Assembly (NCBI GenBank): GCA_011033025.1
Contig: WFMF01000336.1
Location: forward strand, 125,540 to 189,539
Length of the DNA: 64,000 nucleotides
Reading direction: 5' to 3'
Source of the DNA: Beroe forskalii
Lineage: Eukaryota > Ctenophora > Nuda > Beroida > Beroidae
The notes beneath the pieces were generated by a model. The model saw only the letters and a program-made list of their open reading frames with translations. It was not told the origin of the DNA and did no database searches. Shown piece after piece: positions 10,201 to 19,562 of this stretch. The number at the start of each line of letters is the position of its first letter. Within the stretch, counting starts at the first letter, position 1. A program made the translations under genes and the position numbers.

Positions 10201-12837
10201 CATAGGTCGACACGAATTTGTTCATCTTAACTTCATTGCTGCTGATCAGAAAGTCATTGATAGCTGGAACCCACCACCTGAGAGACAATGGGTGAGGAAT
10301 ACTGAAATAAGAATTGGCACAGAGCCAGTTTGACTTCGGGTCGCCCCAGTTCATGTATGACACCATCCCTATTAGCAGGAATAGCAAATATAATACTAGT
10401 TGCCATGGTTCCACCCCTTACTCCCTTAGCAACAGGGGCAGCAAATACCGGTTGCCATGTTCAGACCGGTTGCCATGTTCAGACCCCTTAGCAACAAGGG
10501 TTGATACTAACCGGTTGACAGGGTTCCATCCCTTAGCAACAGGGGAAGATACTAACCGGTTGACAGGGTTCCATCCCTTAGCAACAGGGGATGATACTAA
10601 GCGGTTGCCATGGTCCCATCCCTTAGCAACAGGGGAAGATACTAACCGGTTGCCATGGTTCCATCCCTTAGCAACAGGGGATGATACTAACCGGTTGCCA
10701 TGGTCCCATCCCTTAGCAACAGGAGAAGATACTAACCGGTTGACAGGGTTCCATCCCTTAGCAACAGGGGATGATACTAACCGTTACCATGGTCCCACCC
10801 CTTAGTAACAGGCGAAGATACTAACCGGTTGCCATGGTCCCAGCCCTTAGCAACAGGGGATGATACTTACCGGTTGCCGTGGTCCCACCCCTTAGCAACA
10901 GGGGATGATATGGAAGGCGTATCACGGGCAGTAGGGTATGAGGGAGGAGGGAGTAAGGAGTAGGGGGAATCTAGAACTCCCATCACATACAATCGACCAA
11001 TACCTGGCGTGGATATGTTTTATTAAATTTAAACAACAGTTCAAATTAGAATTACGAATATTTCAAACAAAACGGTGGAAAAATCATAAGATATTTCATC
11101 ATAAATATCGTGAGAAATCACCCACTAAATTAACAAGGTTGCCATACTGTATTCAATTCAATAACAAGGTTTCAAGTCATTTCAACTAACCAGACAGTAA
11201 GGTTTGATGAGCGTCTCTGTTGTACCGGACCATACCCACCTTTTCGTGGGTCACATCAAGCAAACCCAGCAGAGAAGAGTTACCCGACAGCTCTAGGGAT
11301 GGAAAGTTTAATAAAGAACAACCCACATGGCGACTTGAGCAGAAAGGGAGGCGGCAATTTTACTTCATTTCAATGATTACTGATTAGGGAAAAAATTTAA
11401 TCATTTTTACCACCAAGAAATTAAGTTTCTTTTAAACAAAACCGCAGTTCCACTGACCTACAACAACCGAGCCGTGCGGTATACTGCTAACATTCTGGTG
11501 GAAGAAGACAGGGTTTACAAGGTTATCTGCGAAGAAGTCCGGTCCGATGTCCTCGGGCTGTTCGTCCGGAGGGTAGGATGTGGAGATCCAGGAGGAGGGT
11601 CGGGGTGTGGTGGGGATGTACGACAAGGAGGCAACTACCTGAATGTATTTAATGGTAGATTGAGAGATCCGTATAGGCCAGTATCACGCCAGTATCAGGT
11701 CAATATCACGCCAGTATAATAGATGTTTTTGATAGGTGTTTATTGTATTGCTTTCATCTTGGTTCATGAGTGTGGTAATGTTGAATTGCCCAAATAAATG
11801 TGAAAATTTCTCATATTTGATATTTTCTAAACTCTTTCTATTTTATCATTTGTATATGACCAATTCCTGCTTAATTCCCACCTCCGATCTGATGGAAGAG
11901 AAGGCAGGAGTGTGGTAGGCGAGACCTCCTGATGCTACCTTGCGCAGCTTGTACCCTGGAATCAGTGGAGAAATATGAAAGGTACCTTAATAAAATATGT
12001 TGGAATCGATGACAAAATTTCATAATATGTCAATTGTCAAATATACCATTCTACGGTAATTGGGGGAGTGAGGCTGGATGAATCGTGGTAAATTCTGCTG
12101 ACCCACCTCTGTCAGTAATGTTTGACAGACACTTCTGACTCGCATCCCGTTTACTATCTGGCACAGCAATGGTTACATGAGATGAGGAGTTGTAGCACGC
12201 TATATGGATCCCACTATCTGCTTTGTCATGAGTATCTGGCGTACAGGACTCCGGTGAAGTCCCAGTTACTGCCACTTTCTCCACAGCGTCTTGTGAATCA
12301 GTGCCTTGGCACTGAGCCAGCATGTCAGACGAGCAGTTGACACCGAACATGGAGCCCGCAAACTCAGAGTGGTGCTGGTGCAGCAAAGTCCCTCGCACGT
12401 AGGCTGCCTTCATGACGTCACGAAGACTATGTATGCCTGGGAAGGGTTTGGATTGGTTTGAGTGTCATTTCAGGCCTGGGAATTATAAAATGAATTGAAA
12501 AGCGACTTCTAACCTCACCTCTATAAAGTTCAGTAATTTTATGGATAGATGCTTCGAGGCGATGTATGCGGGTAATTGGAATCGGTAATATCGGTATCAT
12601 CGTTAATTACCGAGTACTTGGAATCGGTAATATCGGTATCACGCTTACCGAGTACTGTAAATCGGTAATATCGGTATCACGCTTACCGAGTACGTAGCCA
12701 GAGAGCGTATCTCCCAGACTGTGTCCGATAGCCCCGTGGACAGACAGCCCGGCTCTCTGCAACACGTCAACAAGTCCTACAACGAATGCAGACAGTCCGA
12801 CGAACAGCGAGACAACATCCTCGTTAATACTGGAATC
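3868..12837 (-). CDS. Fatty acid synthase-like gene, second half (AT-DH-pseudoMT-pseudoKR)
   Basis: Minus-strand exons recognised, in transcript order: 12837-12687, 12436-12107, 11955-11882, 11638-11458, 11292-11191, about 9925-9792, 9428-9075, 8458-8272, 6295-5872, 5632-5480, 5313-5179, 4940-4861, 4707-4588 and 4251-3868 (TAA). Most junction phases match. The order of motifs follows animal type I FAS: AT (GHSLG), hot-dog DH, then the degenerate methyltransferase-like and KR-like regions. ER, KR catalytic half, ACP and thioesterase are not seen, and the frame stops at 3868. The first exon opens in phase 0, mid AT domain, so the gene is 5' incomplete here. Its natural 5' partner is the KS half at 52.8-60.7 kb or the AT exon copy at 46793-46951. 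At least one exon (10.1-10.3 kb) and the DH donor are uncertain. Cytosolic by family. Confidence 0.78.
4588..5632 (-). CDS. FAS pseudo-methyltransferase and pseudo-KR exons
   Basis: Four exons in phase. 5632-5480 carries VLVIGDGDVLF at the position of SAM-methyltransferase motif I ('VVEVLAGHG' in animal FAS, 'ILEIGAGTG' in PKS). 5313-5179 carries ADSVDCAIDVSCE, matching 'SADLLVCNCAVAA'. 4940-4861 carries GMASFLKNI, matching 'SGVVGLVNCLR' of the structural KR half. 4707-4588 continues this region. In animal FAS the methyltransferase fold is inactive. Here motif I again lacks the full GxGxG, so no methylation is predicted. Phases 2/2, 2/2, 2/1, 1/1 agree. Confidence 0.65.
5872..6295 (-). CDS. 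FAS DH C-terminal exon with Asn/Ser/Cys repeat insertion
   Basis: A 424-base exon (phase 1 in, 2 out). Its start (RLHDKILSIRRISP) aligns with the end of the FAS DH ('LPTRVTAIHIDP'). Its end (AELVDGVSADLAQHFF) aligns with the strand 'VAGGVHISGLH'. Between them about 45 residues are an in-frame tandem repeat of N-x-(S/N)-C-Q-G units encoded by a 21-base DNA repeat. The insertion replaces a normally short loop. The cysteine-rich run is unusual for a cytosolic enzyme. The exon joins in phase to 5632-5480. Confidence 0.68.
5968..6150 (-). repeat. 21-bp coding minisatellite inside FAS-like exon
   Basis: Eight to nine units of TTTCCTTGGCAACTGYTAGYG (plus strand) within exon 6295-5872. The unit length preserves frame and encodes repeated NxSCQG on the minus strand. 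The plus strand is also open across it but has no other support. Confidence 0.88.
6680..7070. repeat. 40-bp minisatellite running into the GPCR C-terminus
   Basis: About eight degenerate units of the pattern GGTACACGTGTCAGTTGTAC + GGACAGGGGTCACTCTGAGA. The two units nearest the gene also contain the copied last codons of the GPCR (AGCACTTCCTCTTGAG). The array therefore grew from, or into, the coding end of the gene. Confidence 0.85.
7015..7914 (-). CDS. Rhodopsin-like GPCR, intronless, nested in FAS intron
   Basis: A single open frame of 299 residues with seven hydrophobic segments. TM1 follows a short N-terminus (IALPSISILNF onward). TM3 ends in VVRLFC in place of the DRY motif. TM7 has LLNNTILLAQP in place of NPxxY, and is followed by a basic, Cys-containing tail suited to palmitoylation. 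It is a plasma-membrane receptor of the rhodopsin class with divergent activation motifs; ligand unknown. The gene is GC-rich against its AT-rich surroundings, lies on the same strand as FAS inside the intron between exons 8458-8272 and 6295-5872, and lacks introns, which suggests retro-duplication or a lineage-specific intronless family. The last codons and stop lie inside the minisatellite at 6680-7070. Confidence 0.8.
   Translation of the reverse strand: MNLEHSMSKLQELNRVLYIALPSISILNFPLSLLNFIVLLNLGIRKSPSSFIYFNLVIMDFLNSVTGLVISLHHDLRYWKDIGSNIYLFTFDANIVLVFGLAVVRLFCVKASALRILQNLRVVSYVVVGVSWLSGGFAVLYPRLIKANSYMKYAVLDLTECILIVSTVVMSVYTWFAVRGSAFSLRGSPVIRTAVKTSGLITLNFIATYTYYCFLNAARFYFSMVGDGTCPDNTWLTVFVCQDSLYVGVTFMCLQALLNNTILLAQPHSRLFLRRSALLCGAELKRKCCTSESDPCPYN
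8272..8458 (-). CDS. FAS DH second half, exon with the second catalytic region
   Basis: A 187-base exon, phase 0 in and phase 1 out, with clear acceptor and GTAAGT donor. The stretch ending WVDQASFDVIQDI aligns with the FAS segment 'NWVSFMDTMLQMSI', which carries the second DH catalytic Asp. Here the D-to-Q spacing is one residue shorter. The upstream part matches the family poorly. It joins in phase to exon 6295-5872. Confidence 0.68.
9075..9925 (-). CDS. FAS dehydratase-like domain, first hot-dog half
   Basis: Exon 9925 to about 9792 encodes the DH active-site region. The motif reads YSILGRRILP where family members have HxxxGxxxxP: Gly and Pro are kept, the catalytic His position is Tyr. 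It is followed by FLVWKSFARA, matching the FAS helix 'SIVWKTLARA', and LTNVILHK, matching 'EDVVLHQ'. Exon 9428-9075 (118 codons, phase 0/0) has LSTGIMPKSGTFHV and FLTGTI, matching the next strands. It then extends about 60 residues beyond the usual length with acidic, Cys-containing sequence. The donor of the first exon is unclear: the best homology runs past the only good GT. If the Tyr is real, the dehydratase is probably inactive. Confidence 0.7.
9428..9510 (-). repeat. Duplicated 3' splice site next to DH exon
   Basis: The acceptor segment GGTACTTCACTTCAG/ATTTC (minus strand) is present twice, about 42 bases apart, with the flanking GTCAAAACAG also copied. The proximal copy is used in the model because it opens the long DH exon in frame. 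Confidence 0.6.
10395..10915. repeat. 45-bp minisatellite in a FAS intron
   Basis: About 11-12 copies of a 45-base unit containing CCCTTAGCAACAGGGGA and ACTAACCGGTTGCCATGG. Because 45 is a multiple of three, the array leaves a long open frame on the plus strand (10314-10805). It lacks a supporting gene structure and is treated as a shadow. Confidence 0.88.
11191..12837 (-). CDS. FAS acyltransferase domain, exons after the first
   Basis: Five exons. 12837-12687 encodes the nucleophile elbow GAIGHSLG, with the Ser codon at 12718-12720. 12436-12107 continues with RDVMKAAYVRG and the CYNSSSHVTI region, and carries an insertion of about 40 residues relative to vertebrate FAS. 11955-11882 has KLRKVASGGLAYHT, matching the conserved AT 'GGxAFHS' stretch. 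11638-11458 has FADNLVNPVFF, matching 'YxVNNLVSPVLF'. 11292-11191 has VELSGNSSLLGLL, matching 'LEIAPHALLQAVL'. Phases run 0/1, 1/1, 1/0, 0/1, 1/1 and are mutually consistent. The domain loads acyl groups from CoA onto the ACP in FAS. Assignment as FAS/PKS AT is firm; which acyl-CoA it uses is not visible. Confidence 0.85.
12560..12700 (-). repeat. Tandem copies of a 5' splice site (AT exon donor)
   Basis: Read on the minus strand, the end of exon 12837-12687 plus its donor (GTACTCG/GTAAGC) is followed by two further copies of a unit of about 38-40 bases. Each copy again reads GTACTCG followed by GTAAG or GTAAT. The nearest donor gives the correct phase 1 join to 12436-12107. Confidence 0.75.
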
Positions 12838-12859
12838 CTGGGGAGTACAGGTCTCATCA

Positions 12860-12995
12860 GATGGTGGTATGTCATGTGGTATGTAGAATGGTATGGCATG
12901 TGGTATGACAAATGGTATGCCATAGCCCGTATGGTATGCCATGTGGCATACCATACGATATGCCATATCATATGCCATATTATATGGTATGCATA
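12860..12995. repeat. GGTATGCCAT/ATGGCATACC simple repeat
   Basis: About 130 bases of degenerate tandem GGTATG(C/T)CAT motifs, part of them in inverted order, so the block can fold. It lies just upstream of the acceptor of the AT exon. Apparent open frames here are repeat translation only. Confidence 0.75.
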
Positions 12996-13299
12996 TGATT
13001 ATGCATCCTTCAATATTTCACACGCTCCAAGAAGTTCGCATGATATTTCCTATTCACACGATATTTACAATTCAATCAGTTATTAACTCAATGCAGAATG
13101 AACGAGGTATAAACACAATAGTACTGTTTAACTCCAAACACATACAAATTGCAGCTCAATTTTGCTTTTGAAAATTATGTACAAACATTGAAGTACTCAT
13201 GAACATTACACTTATTGCTTTGTTGCACAACAACACGCACAGACACATGAAACAGACGAAAAATTAAAATTAAAATAAAAAAAATACGCCATTTCCCAA

Positions 13300-14510
13300 A
13301 TATTTTATTATTGCATGTGCTGCTGTAGCTGAGATGGACAAGGTTCCATTCTGCTATCTCACTCAGTTTAGAAGACATTAAATTAATCATAAAGCAGGAG
13401 GCTCTGTTGGGGACCATGAATATATTTATAAAGGAGTACTCTGCGGGAAACCCCCTCTACGCCTCGTTCATTAGCTTTATTTCTATTTTCAGCTATCGGA
13501 TGATTTCAATAATGCGACGATTTGAGCGAGTTAAAGGAGCCTGGTGATTAAACATGATGCGGAGTGCCGACGATTCGGACGAGTAAAATCAAAAGAATGA
13601 GGTGATTTTATTAACAATGCTGACGATTCGAACCAGTAAAAGAATCGGAGGATTCTAATACTATAAGCATTTTCAGAATTCCGAGAAAATCGACAGACAT
13701 TTGACATTCACACGTCATATTATTGAAAAGTTTGATGAAATCGAAGAATGACGAAGTTTTTGAAAAAGAATTTCGATTTACAAGTTTAAACATTAGGATG
13801 AACAGAGCATTGAACCGGAATACCTGTAAGCTAGCTGCAGGGCACACTCCACAGGATGCCGCTACACCAAGTTATATTTGGATCGAGTGATATTATAAAG
13901 GAGCAGTTGAATGAATGAATGAATGAATGAATGAAATGATCGAGAAAGTGGCATACAGTGCAGCATATACATACCAAATTTGGTCGCGCGCAGCACCACC
14001 ACCTATTTCAGATCTAACAGTACGGATAAACCCCACACAACCCCAATTCACGGTCTCTGCTAAGGCACCCGTAACGTTCGTCGATCGATCTTTAATGCCT
14101 TTTTGTAAATCAAAAAGGCGATTCTGAGACGCAAAAAATTACGCCATTTCCCAAATAATATATTACTGTATGTGCTGCTGTAGCTGAGATGGACAAGGTT
14201 CTACCATCTCACTCAGTTTAGAAGACATTAAATTAATCATAAAGCAGGAGGCTCTGTTGGGGACCATGAATATATTTATGAAGGAGTACTCTGCGGGAAA
14301 CCCCTTCTCCGCCACGTTCATTAGCTATTATTTCTATTTTCAGCTATCGGATGATTTCAATAATGCGACGATTTGAGCGAGTAAAATAAAGGAGCCTGGT
14401 GATTAAACATGATGCAGAGTGCCGACGATTCGGACGAGTAAAATCAAAAGAATGAGGTGATTTCATTCGAACCAGTAAAAGAATCGGAGGGTTCCACTGC
14501 TATTTGCATA
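13300..14510. repeat. Two tandem copies of dispersed element A
   Basis: Two adjacent copies of a roughly 650-base repeat. Shared landmarks are TGTGCTGCTGTAGCTGAGATGG, GGGACCATGAATATATTTAT, AGTACTCTGCGGGAAACCCC and GAGTGCCGACGATTCGGACGAG. Further copies lie at 19563-20402, 20403-21085 and 22660-23760. A conserved hairpin GCCTTTTTG-taaat-CAAAAAGGC sits in four of the copies (about 14099, 19771, 20611 and 23341). No intact open frame; family unknown. GAATG simple repeats lie at 13911-13935. Confidence 0.75.
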
Positions 14511-14636
14511 TTCATATCCAATAACCAAGTAGTCTTACATCGTTAGCACACCGAATTAGAACGCCTAATTAGCATAAATTCAATTATTATAAGTTGGGAT
14601 GGCACACTGGATTTGCTAAATTCTCCTAGAGAGGAA

Positions 14637-14882
14637 TTATAGGGCGGATAGAATGAAAATGATCACAACCATTGTCTCCTCCAATCCTCCAATATCATTG
14701 GTGTAGCTGATCCGTATAACCTGTAAATATATATCAACACAATGCGTCATGCAGGCGAGCGGTGTCATATATAGAGCAAATAACCATATTTTCACAAGCT
14801 GCCGCCTACCCAAGCTCCAGAAGGAAGCGATTGAGAGAATGGCGGACTCATTACTAATCATACCCTTCATTGTTCCTGCCAT
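14637..14882 (-). pseudogene. Fragment of a multi-pass membrane protein, copy 1
   Basis: An 81-codon open frame rich in hydrophobic stretches (IWLFALYMTPLACM, VVIIFILSAL) typical of membrane helices, without a full gene around it. It lies in a segmental duplication; the second copy at about 23904-24155 has a 7-base insertion (AGCGAGC duplicated) that shifts the frame. The parent family is not recognised. A decayed GPCR or transposon-captured fragment is possible. Confidence 0.35.
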
Positions 14883-15284
14883 TTCCGCTCCTTCAACAAC
14901 CCCGCAGAATATTACTAAGCTGTCGAGAGAGAAGTCACATTCATGATTTAATATATAAAATTAGTTTCGTAACGGCACCAATCCTCTGTGCGCGGCTCCG
15001 CGCTAACTAATGAGCCAGTAAAGTACGGAGGCTACGATAGATCACACTAAACCACCGGGAACCATTGTTTGACTAAGGGAGCATTGTTTGATCTCGGTGT
15101 GCTGAGGGTGCTCCGCTTTGTTATGCAAATATCTATCACATATCCAAGATGTTTATAAACCAGGACCTCAAGAATAGCTGGTTCAGTTGCGCCCGATTAA
15201 ATAACGTTTCTCACTCGTACTTATCTAATCAGGGCTATTTCCTGCTCTTTTGGTTGTACAACTCCCGGCAACTTGATAATCTGT

Positions 15285-15590
15285 CGACGGACAGTTACCG
15301 GTCGCTTAACGGTCGATTAACGGACGGTTACCACCCACGGACAGTTACCGGTCGGTTGACGGATACTTAACGGACAGACAGTTACCGGTTGGTTACCGGT
15401 CACTGACCGGTCACTTAACGGTCGGTTACCGCCCACGGACAGTTACCGATCGGTTACCGGTCACTTGACGGTCAATTAACGGACGGTTGACGCCCACGGG
15501 GAGTTACCGGTCGGTTAACGGTCGGTTACCGGTCACTTAACGGTCGGTCAACGGACGGTTACCGCCCACGGGCAGTTACCCGACTCAGAA
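15285..15590 (+). repeat. GGTTACCGGTCACTTAACGG minisatellite, copy 1
   Basis: A degenerate array of GGTCGGTTACCGGTCACTTAAC motifs starting at TGTCGACGGACAGTTACC. It lies directly upstream of Merlin copy 1. The same array occurs at 24555-24900 and, inverted, at 29490-29895. Confidence 0.85.
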
Positions 15591-15616
15591 GACGACGCCA
15601 ACCCCCTCAAACATCC

Positions 15617-16125
15617 TGGAAGTTGATGAATCCAAATTCGAGAATAGGAAGTATAATCGGGAACGACGTGTTAGTGTTAAGGGGAAGTGGGTTTAGTGTG
15701 TGCTTGGTGGTTGCTGTCGGAACAGTGGGGACTGCTTCCTTGTTGAGTTTCCAGGGAACGGGCGAGACAAACACACCCTCACCCGTCTCATCAAGAAGTA
15801 CGTTCTACTAGGAACCGTCATCCTGACATACAAATAGAAGGGTTACGGCTCCCTATTTCTCAGCAATCAGCATGGTTTCACCCATCTGGTGGTCAATCAC
15901 AGAAGAGGCTTCGTGGACCCACTCGCTGGTGTGCACACCAACACATGTGACGGCATGTGGTTTCATGCCAAGAAGCACATGCGGCTTGGAACTGGACGCA
16001 GCCGATTCGACTCCTCTAGCATTGCGATTGCTCTGTGTGAATTCATGTGGGTGAAGAAGCAAAACCTTACCAGAACTGGTCCTTCCATCATGGACAGAAC
16101 TTCAGCAAGGAGATCCCTGAACTGA
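15617..16125 (+). pseudogene. Merlin (ISXO2/IS1016-type) transposase remnant, copy 1
   Basis: The frame opens with EVDESKFENRKYNRERR, the first catalytic Asp region of ISXO2-like transposases. It continues through GTVILTYK, where the family has a second Asp before the Trp, and ends with FVDPLAGVHTNTCDGMW and EFMWVKK, the C-terminal catalytic block. In-frame stops follow WV and TYK, the second Asp is absent, and the usual 'TIEG' reads TCDG. The protein is dead. The element belongs to the Merlin superfamily of cut-and-paste transposons. Confidence 0.82.
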
Positions 16126-16363
16126 TGAGACGAATTTTTAATGATATATAATATCGTATTTTACCGTATATTTGAGTTAAACTTTGTTTTATTAGCTGAT
16201 GCGGCGTATTAGGGGCTAATTCATATAATTTAAATGTTAAAATTTCCAGCTTAGTGCAACAGTCACTTACCCATGATAAACGGATGGTAATTTCTTACTC
16301 ATCAGTTAAACGATGTGCCATATACTATATAATTATATGTGTTTGTCAATGGAAATATATTAT

Positions 16364-19300
16364 AGGATAATCAAACACCCTTAGGATACGTTTATATGAA
16401 TTATCACACGAGCGAAGCGAGTGTGATAATTCGAATTATTGCTCGAGCCGAAGGCGAGTGCAATAATTCCAATTATCACTCGAGCCGAAGGCGAGTGTGA
16501 TAATTGATATAAACGTATCCTTAGGGTGTTTGATTAATCTATTATATAACGTGAGAAACGGGCGGAGATCTACACTGGTTTTTTCCAATAAAAAGCAAAT
16601 TTAGAAGCTTTCAAATATAAAAACCCTTTGAGCTAGAGAGTAGAGGGCCTGAAATTGACTTAGGAAAGTATCAAGATTGGCCAGGAATCTTAGATTAGAT
16701 GGTGAAGAGTGGCTATGTTTATCTAAATTTGCCTTCAAAGTATGCATAAAACGTAAGTACGGAATCTTCATAAACTTTGCTCATCTTTTGATTCAACTAG
16801 GTACTATATAAAGTGATTGTCGATTGAAATGTGTAGCAACATCAAAACAAAATTGAAAGATCATTTCTGTGTACGTGTGTAACGCCGTAACGTATGCACA
16901 TTTATAGGCAAATTGTAGTGAGGGTAAGTAGGTGCACGGCTCATATAACGACTACCGGGTATATACAAACTTATGAAACCAAAACAAGATTTAACATAAT
17001 AAATGTATTCACGTATACACTGGTGTATCGTTATGGAGTGAGAGGAAGTGGTCTTGCTGGCACGTGGGTGCGCGGCTCATATAATGACCAACAAGTATAA
17101 ATAAACTCATGAAACCAAAACAAGATAACGTAAGAACGTAATACGTATACACTGGTGAATCCTAACGGATGTATCTTAATGGAGTGGGAGCAAGTGGTCT
17201 TACTGGCACGTGGGTGCGCGGCTCATATAACGACTACCGGGTATACATAAACTCATGACACCAAAAAAGATAACATATAATAAATGTATACACTGGTGTA
17301 TCGTAATGGCGTGAGAGCAAGTTCTGTTACTGGCACGTGGGTGCGCGGCTCATATAATGACCAACAAGTATACATAAACTCATGAACCCAAAACAAGATA
17401 ACACAATATGTATACACTGGTGTATCGTAATGGAGTGAGAGCATTGAGCAAGTGGTCTTACTGCTTAACTGGCACGTGCGTGCGCGGCTCATATAAAGAC
17501 TAACGTGAACGGTGAATGCATAAACTCATGAAACCAAAACAAGATAACATAAGATGTATACACTGGTGAATGCTAATGGATGTATAAGGTGTATAAGATA
17601 CACTGGTGTATGGGAGTGAGAGAACTAAAAGTCAGATTGAAATGATAAATACGAATAACAAAATTCTAAAGTTTTGATTTTTGGGGTGTGATAATTTTTC
17701 AAAGGTGTGATAACTGTTCTTTGAGGGGTGTGATAACTGCAGTTATCACACACCTGGAAAATTATCACACCCCAAAATTTCGAAAATTTTAAAATCTTAT
17801 GAAAATTATTAATTGACCCCTAAACTCCATTTTTGGAAGCCGTTATATAACAAAAATTATCAGAGCAAGAATTATAACGATCGTTATATATTATAGGATA
17901 ATCAACACCTTTTGGATACGTTTATATGAATTATCACACGAGCGAAGGGAGTGTGATAATTGAATATTGCTCGAGCCGAAGGCGAGTGTATTCCAATTAT
18001 CACTCGAGCCGAAGGCGAAAGTGTGATAATTGATATAAACGTATCCTCAGGGTGTTTGATTAATCTATTATATAACGTGAGAAACGGGCGGAGATCTGCC
18101 ACTGGTTTTCCAATAAAAAGCAAATTTAGAAGCTTTTAAATATAAAAACCCTTTGAGCTAGAGAGTAGAGGGCCTGAAATTGACTCATGAAAATATCAAG
18201 ATTAGCCAGGAATTTTAGATTAGATGGTGAAGAGTTGCTATGTATATCTAAATTTGCCTTCAAAGTATGCATAAAACGTAAGTACGGAATCTTTATGAAC
18301 TTTGCTCATATCTTTTGATTCAACTAGGTACTATAAAGTGATTGTCGATTGAAATGTGTAGCAACATCAAAACAAAATTGAAAGATCATTTCTGTGTAAG
18401 TGTGTAACGCCGTAACGGATGCACATTTATAGGCAAATTGTAGACTAGTAGTGAGGGTAAGTAGGTGCACGGCTCATATATCGACAACCGGGTATACAAA
18501 AACTCATGAAACCAAAACAAGATAACAAAATAAATGTATACGCTGCTACACTGATGTATCGTAATGGAGTGAGAGCAATTGGTCTTACTGGCACGTGGGT
18601 GCGCGGCTCATATAATGACCAACAAGTATACATAAACTCATGAAACCAAAACAAGATATTAACCCAATACGTATACACTGATGTATCGTAATGGAGTGAG
18701 AGCAAGTGGTCTTACTGGCACGTGGGTGCGCGGCTCATATAATGACCAACAAGTATACATAAACTCATGAAACCAAAACAAGATAACGTAATACGTATAC
18801 ACTGATGTATCGTAATGGAGTGAGAGCAAGTGGTCTTACAGGCACGTGGGTGCGCGGCTCATTTTACTGACAAACAAGTATACATAAACCTCATGAAACC
18901 AAAACAAGATAACATAATATGTATACACTGGTGTATTGATTTAGAGCAAGTTGTTTTACTGTTTTTACTGGCACGTGAGGTGCGGCTCATATAATGACTA
19001 ACGAACGGTGAATGCATAAACAAGTTAACGTAAGATGTATACACTGGTGTATCGTGTGATAGAGTGACAGCATTGACTAAAGAGTCAGATTTAAATGATT
19101 TTAAATAGTCAATAAATACGTGAATCGAAAAAACTTGAAGCTTTAATTTTTGAGTGTGATAATTTTTGGAAGAGTGTGTTAACTGTTCTTACGAGGGGTG
19201 TGATAACTGTACAGTTATCACACACCTGGAAAAATTATATCATTGTCTCAAAATTTCGAAAATTTTAAAATCTTATGAAAATTATTAATTGACCCCTAAA

Positions 19301-19376
19301 CTCCATTTTTGAAGCCGTTATATAACAAAAATTATCAGAGCAAGAATTATATAACGATCGTTATATAATATACATT
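16364..19376. mobile_element. 3-kb insertion of two tandem 1.5-kb units with nested palindromes
   Basis: Compared with the paralogous site at about 29,030, where AATATATTATA runs straight into CATTATCATC, copy 1 holds a 3-kb insert. It is two near-identical units (16364-17892 and 17893-19376). Each begins with an inverted repeat (GGATAATCAA...CTTAGGATACG and its complement) enclosing three hairpins (ATTATCACACGAGCGAAGCG-type). Each then has a domain of 120-130-base subrepeats containing GGCACGTGGGTGCGCGGCTCA, and ends near TAACGATCGTTATA. No coding capacity. A non-autonomous element or satellite is inferred; superfamily unknown. Confidence 0.7.
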
Positions 19377-19462
19377 ATCATCTAGTAAGTGCCATTAAAG
19401 CATCAAATTTTTTAAATTTTTGACTAATTGGGGGGGGTTATGGGGGGGGGACCATTTTTTAA

Positions 19463-19562
19463 NNNNNNNNNNNNNNNNNNNNNNNNNNNNNNNNNNNNNN
19501 NNNNNNNNNNNNNNNNNNNNNNNNNNNNNNNNNNNNNNNNNNNNNNNNNNNNNNNNNNNNNN
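19463..19562. other. Assembly gap of exactly 100 N
   Basis: A run of 100 N, the usual placeholder for a gap of unknown length. A G-homopolymer tract (19431-19450) precedes it. The sequence resumes in the middle of element A. Confidence 0.99.

Noticed and set aside
10314-10805. 163-codon open frame on the plus strand
   Set aside because: It is the translation of the 45-bp minisatellite; no splice structure or domain.
16100-16140. CTGATGAGACGAA after Merlin as hammerhead ribozyme core
   Set aside because: There is no room for stem II between CTGATGA and GAA, and flanking stems are not found.
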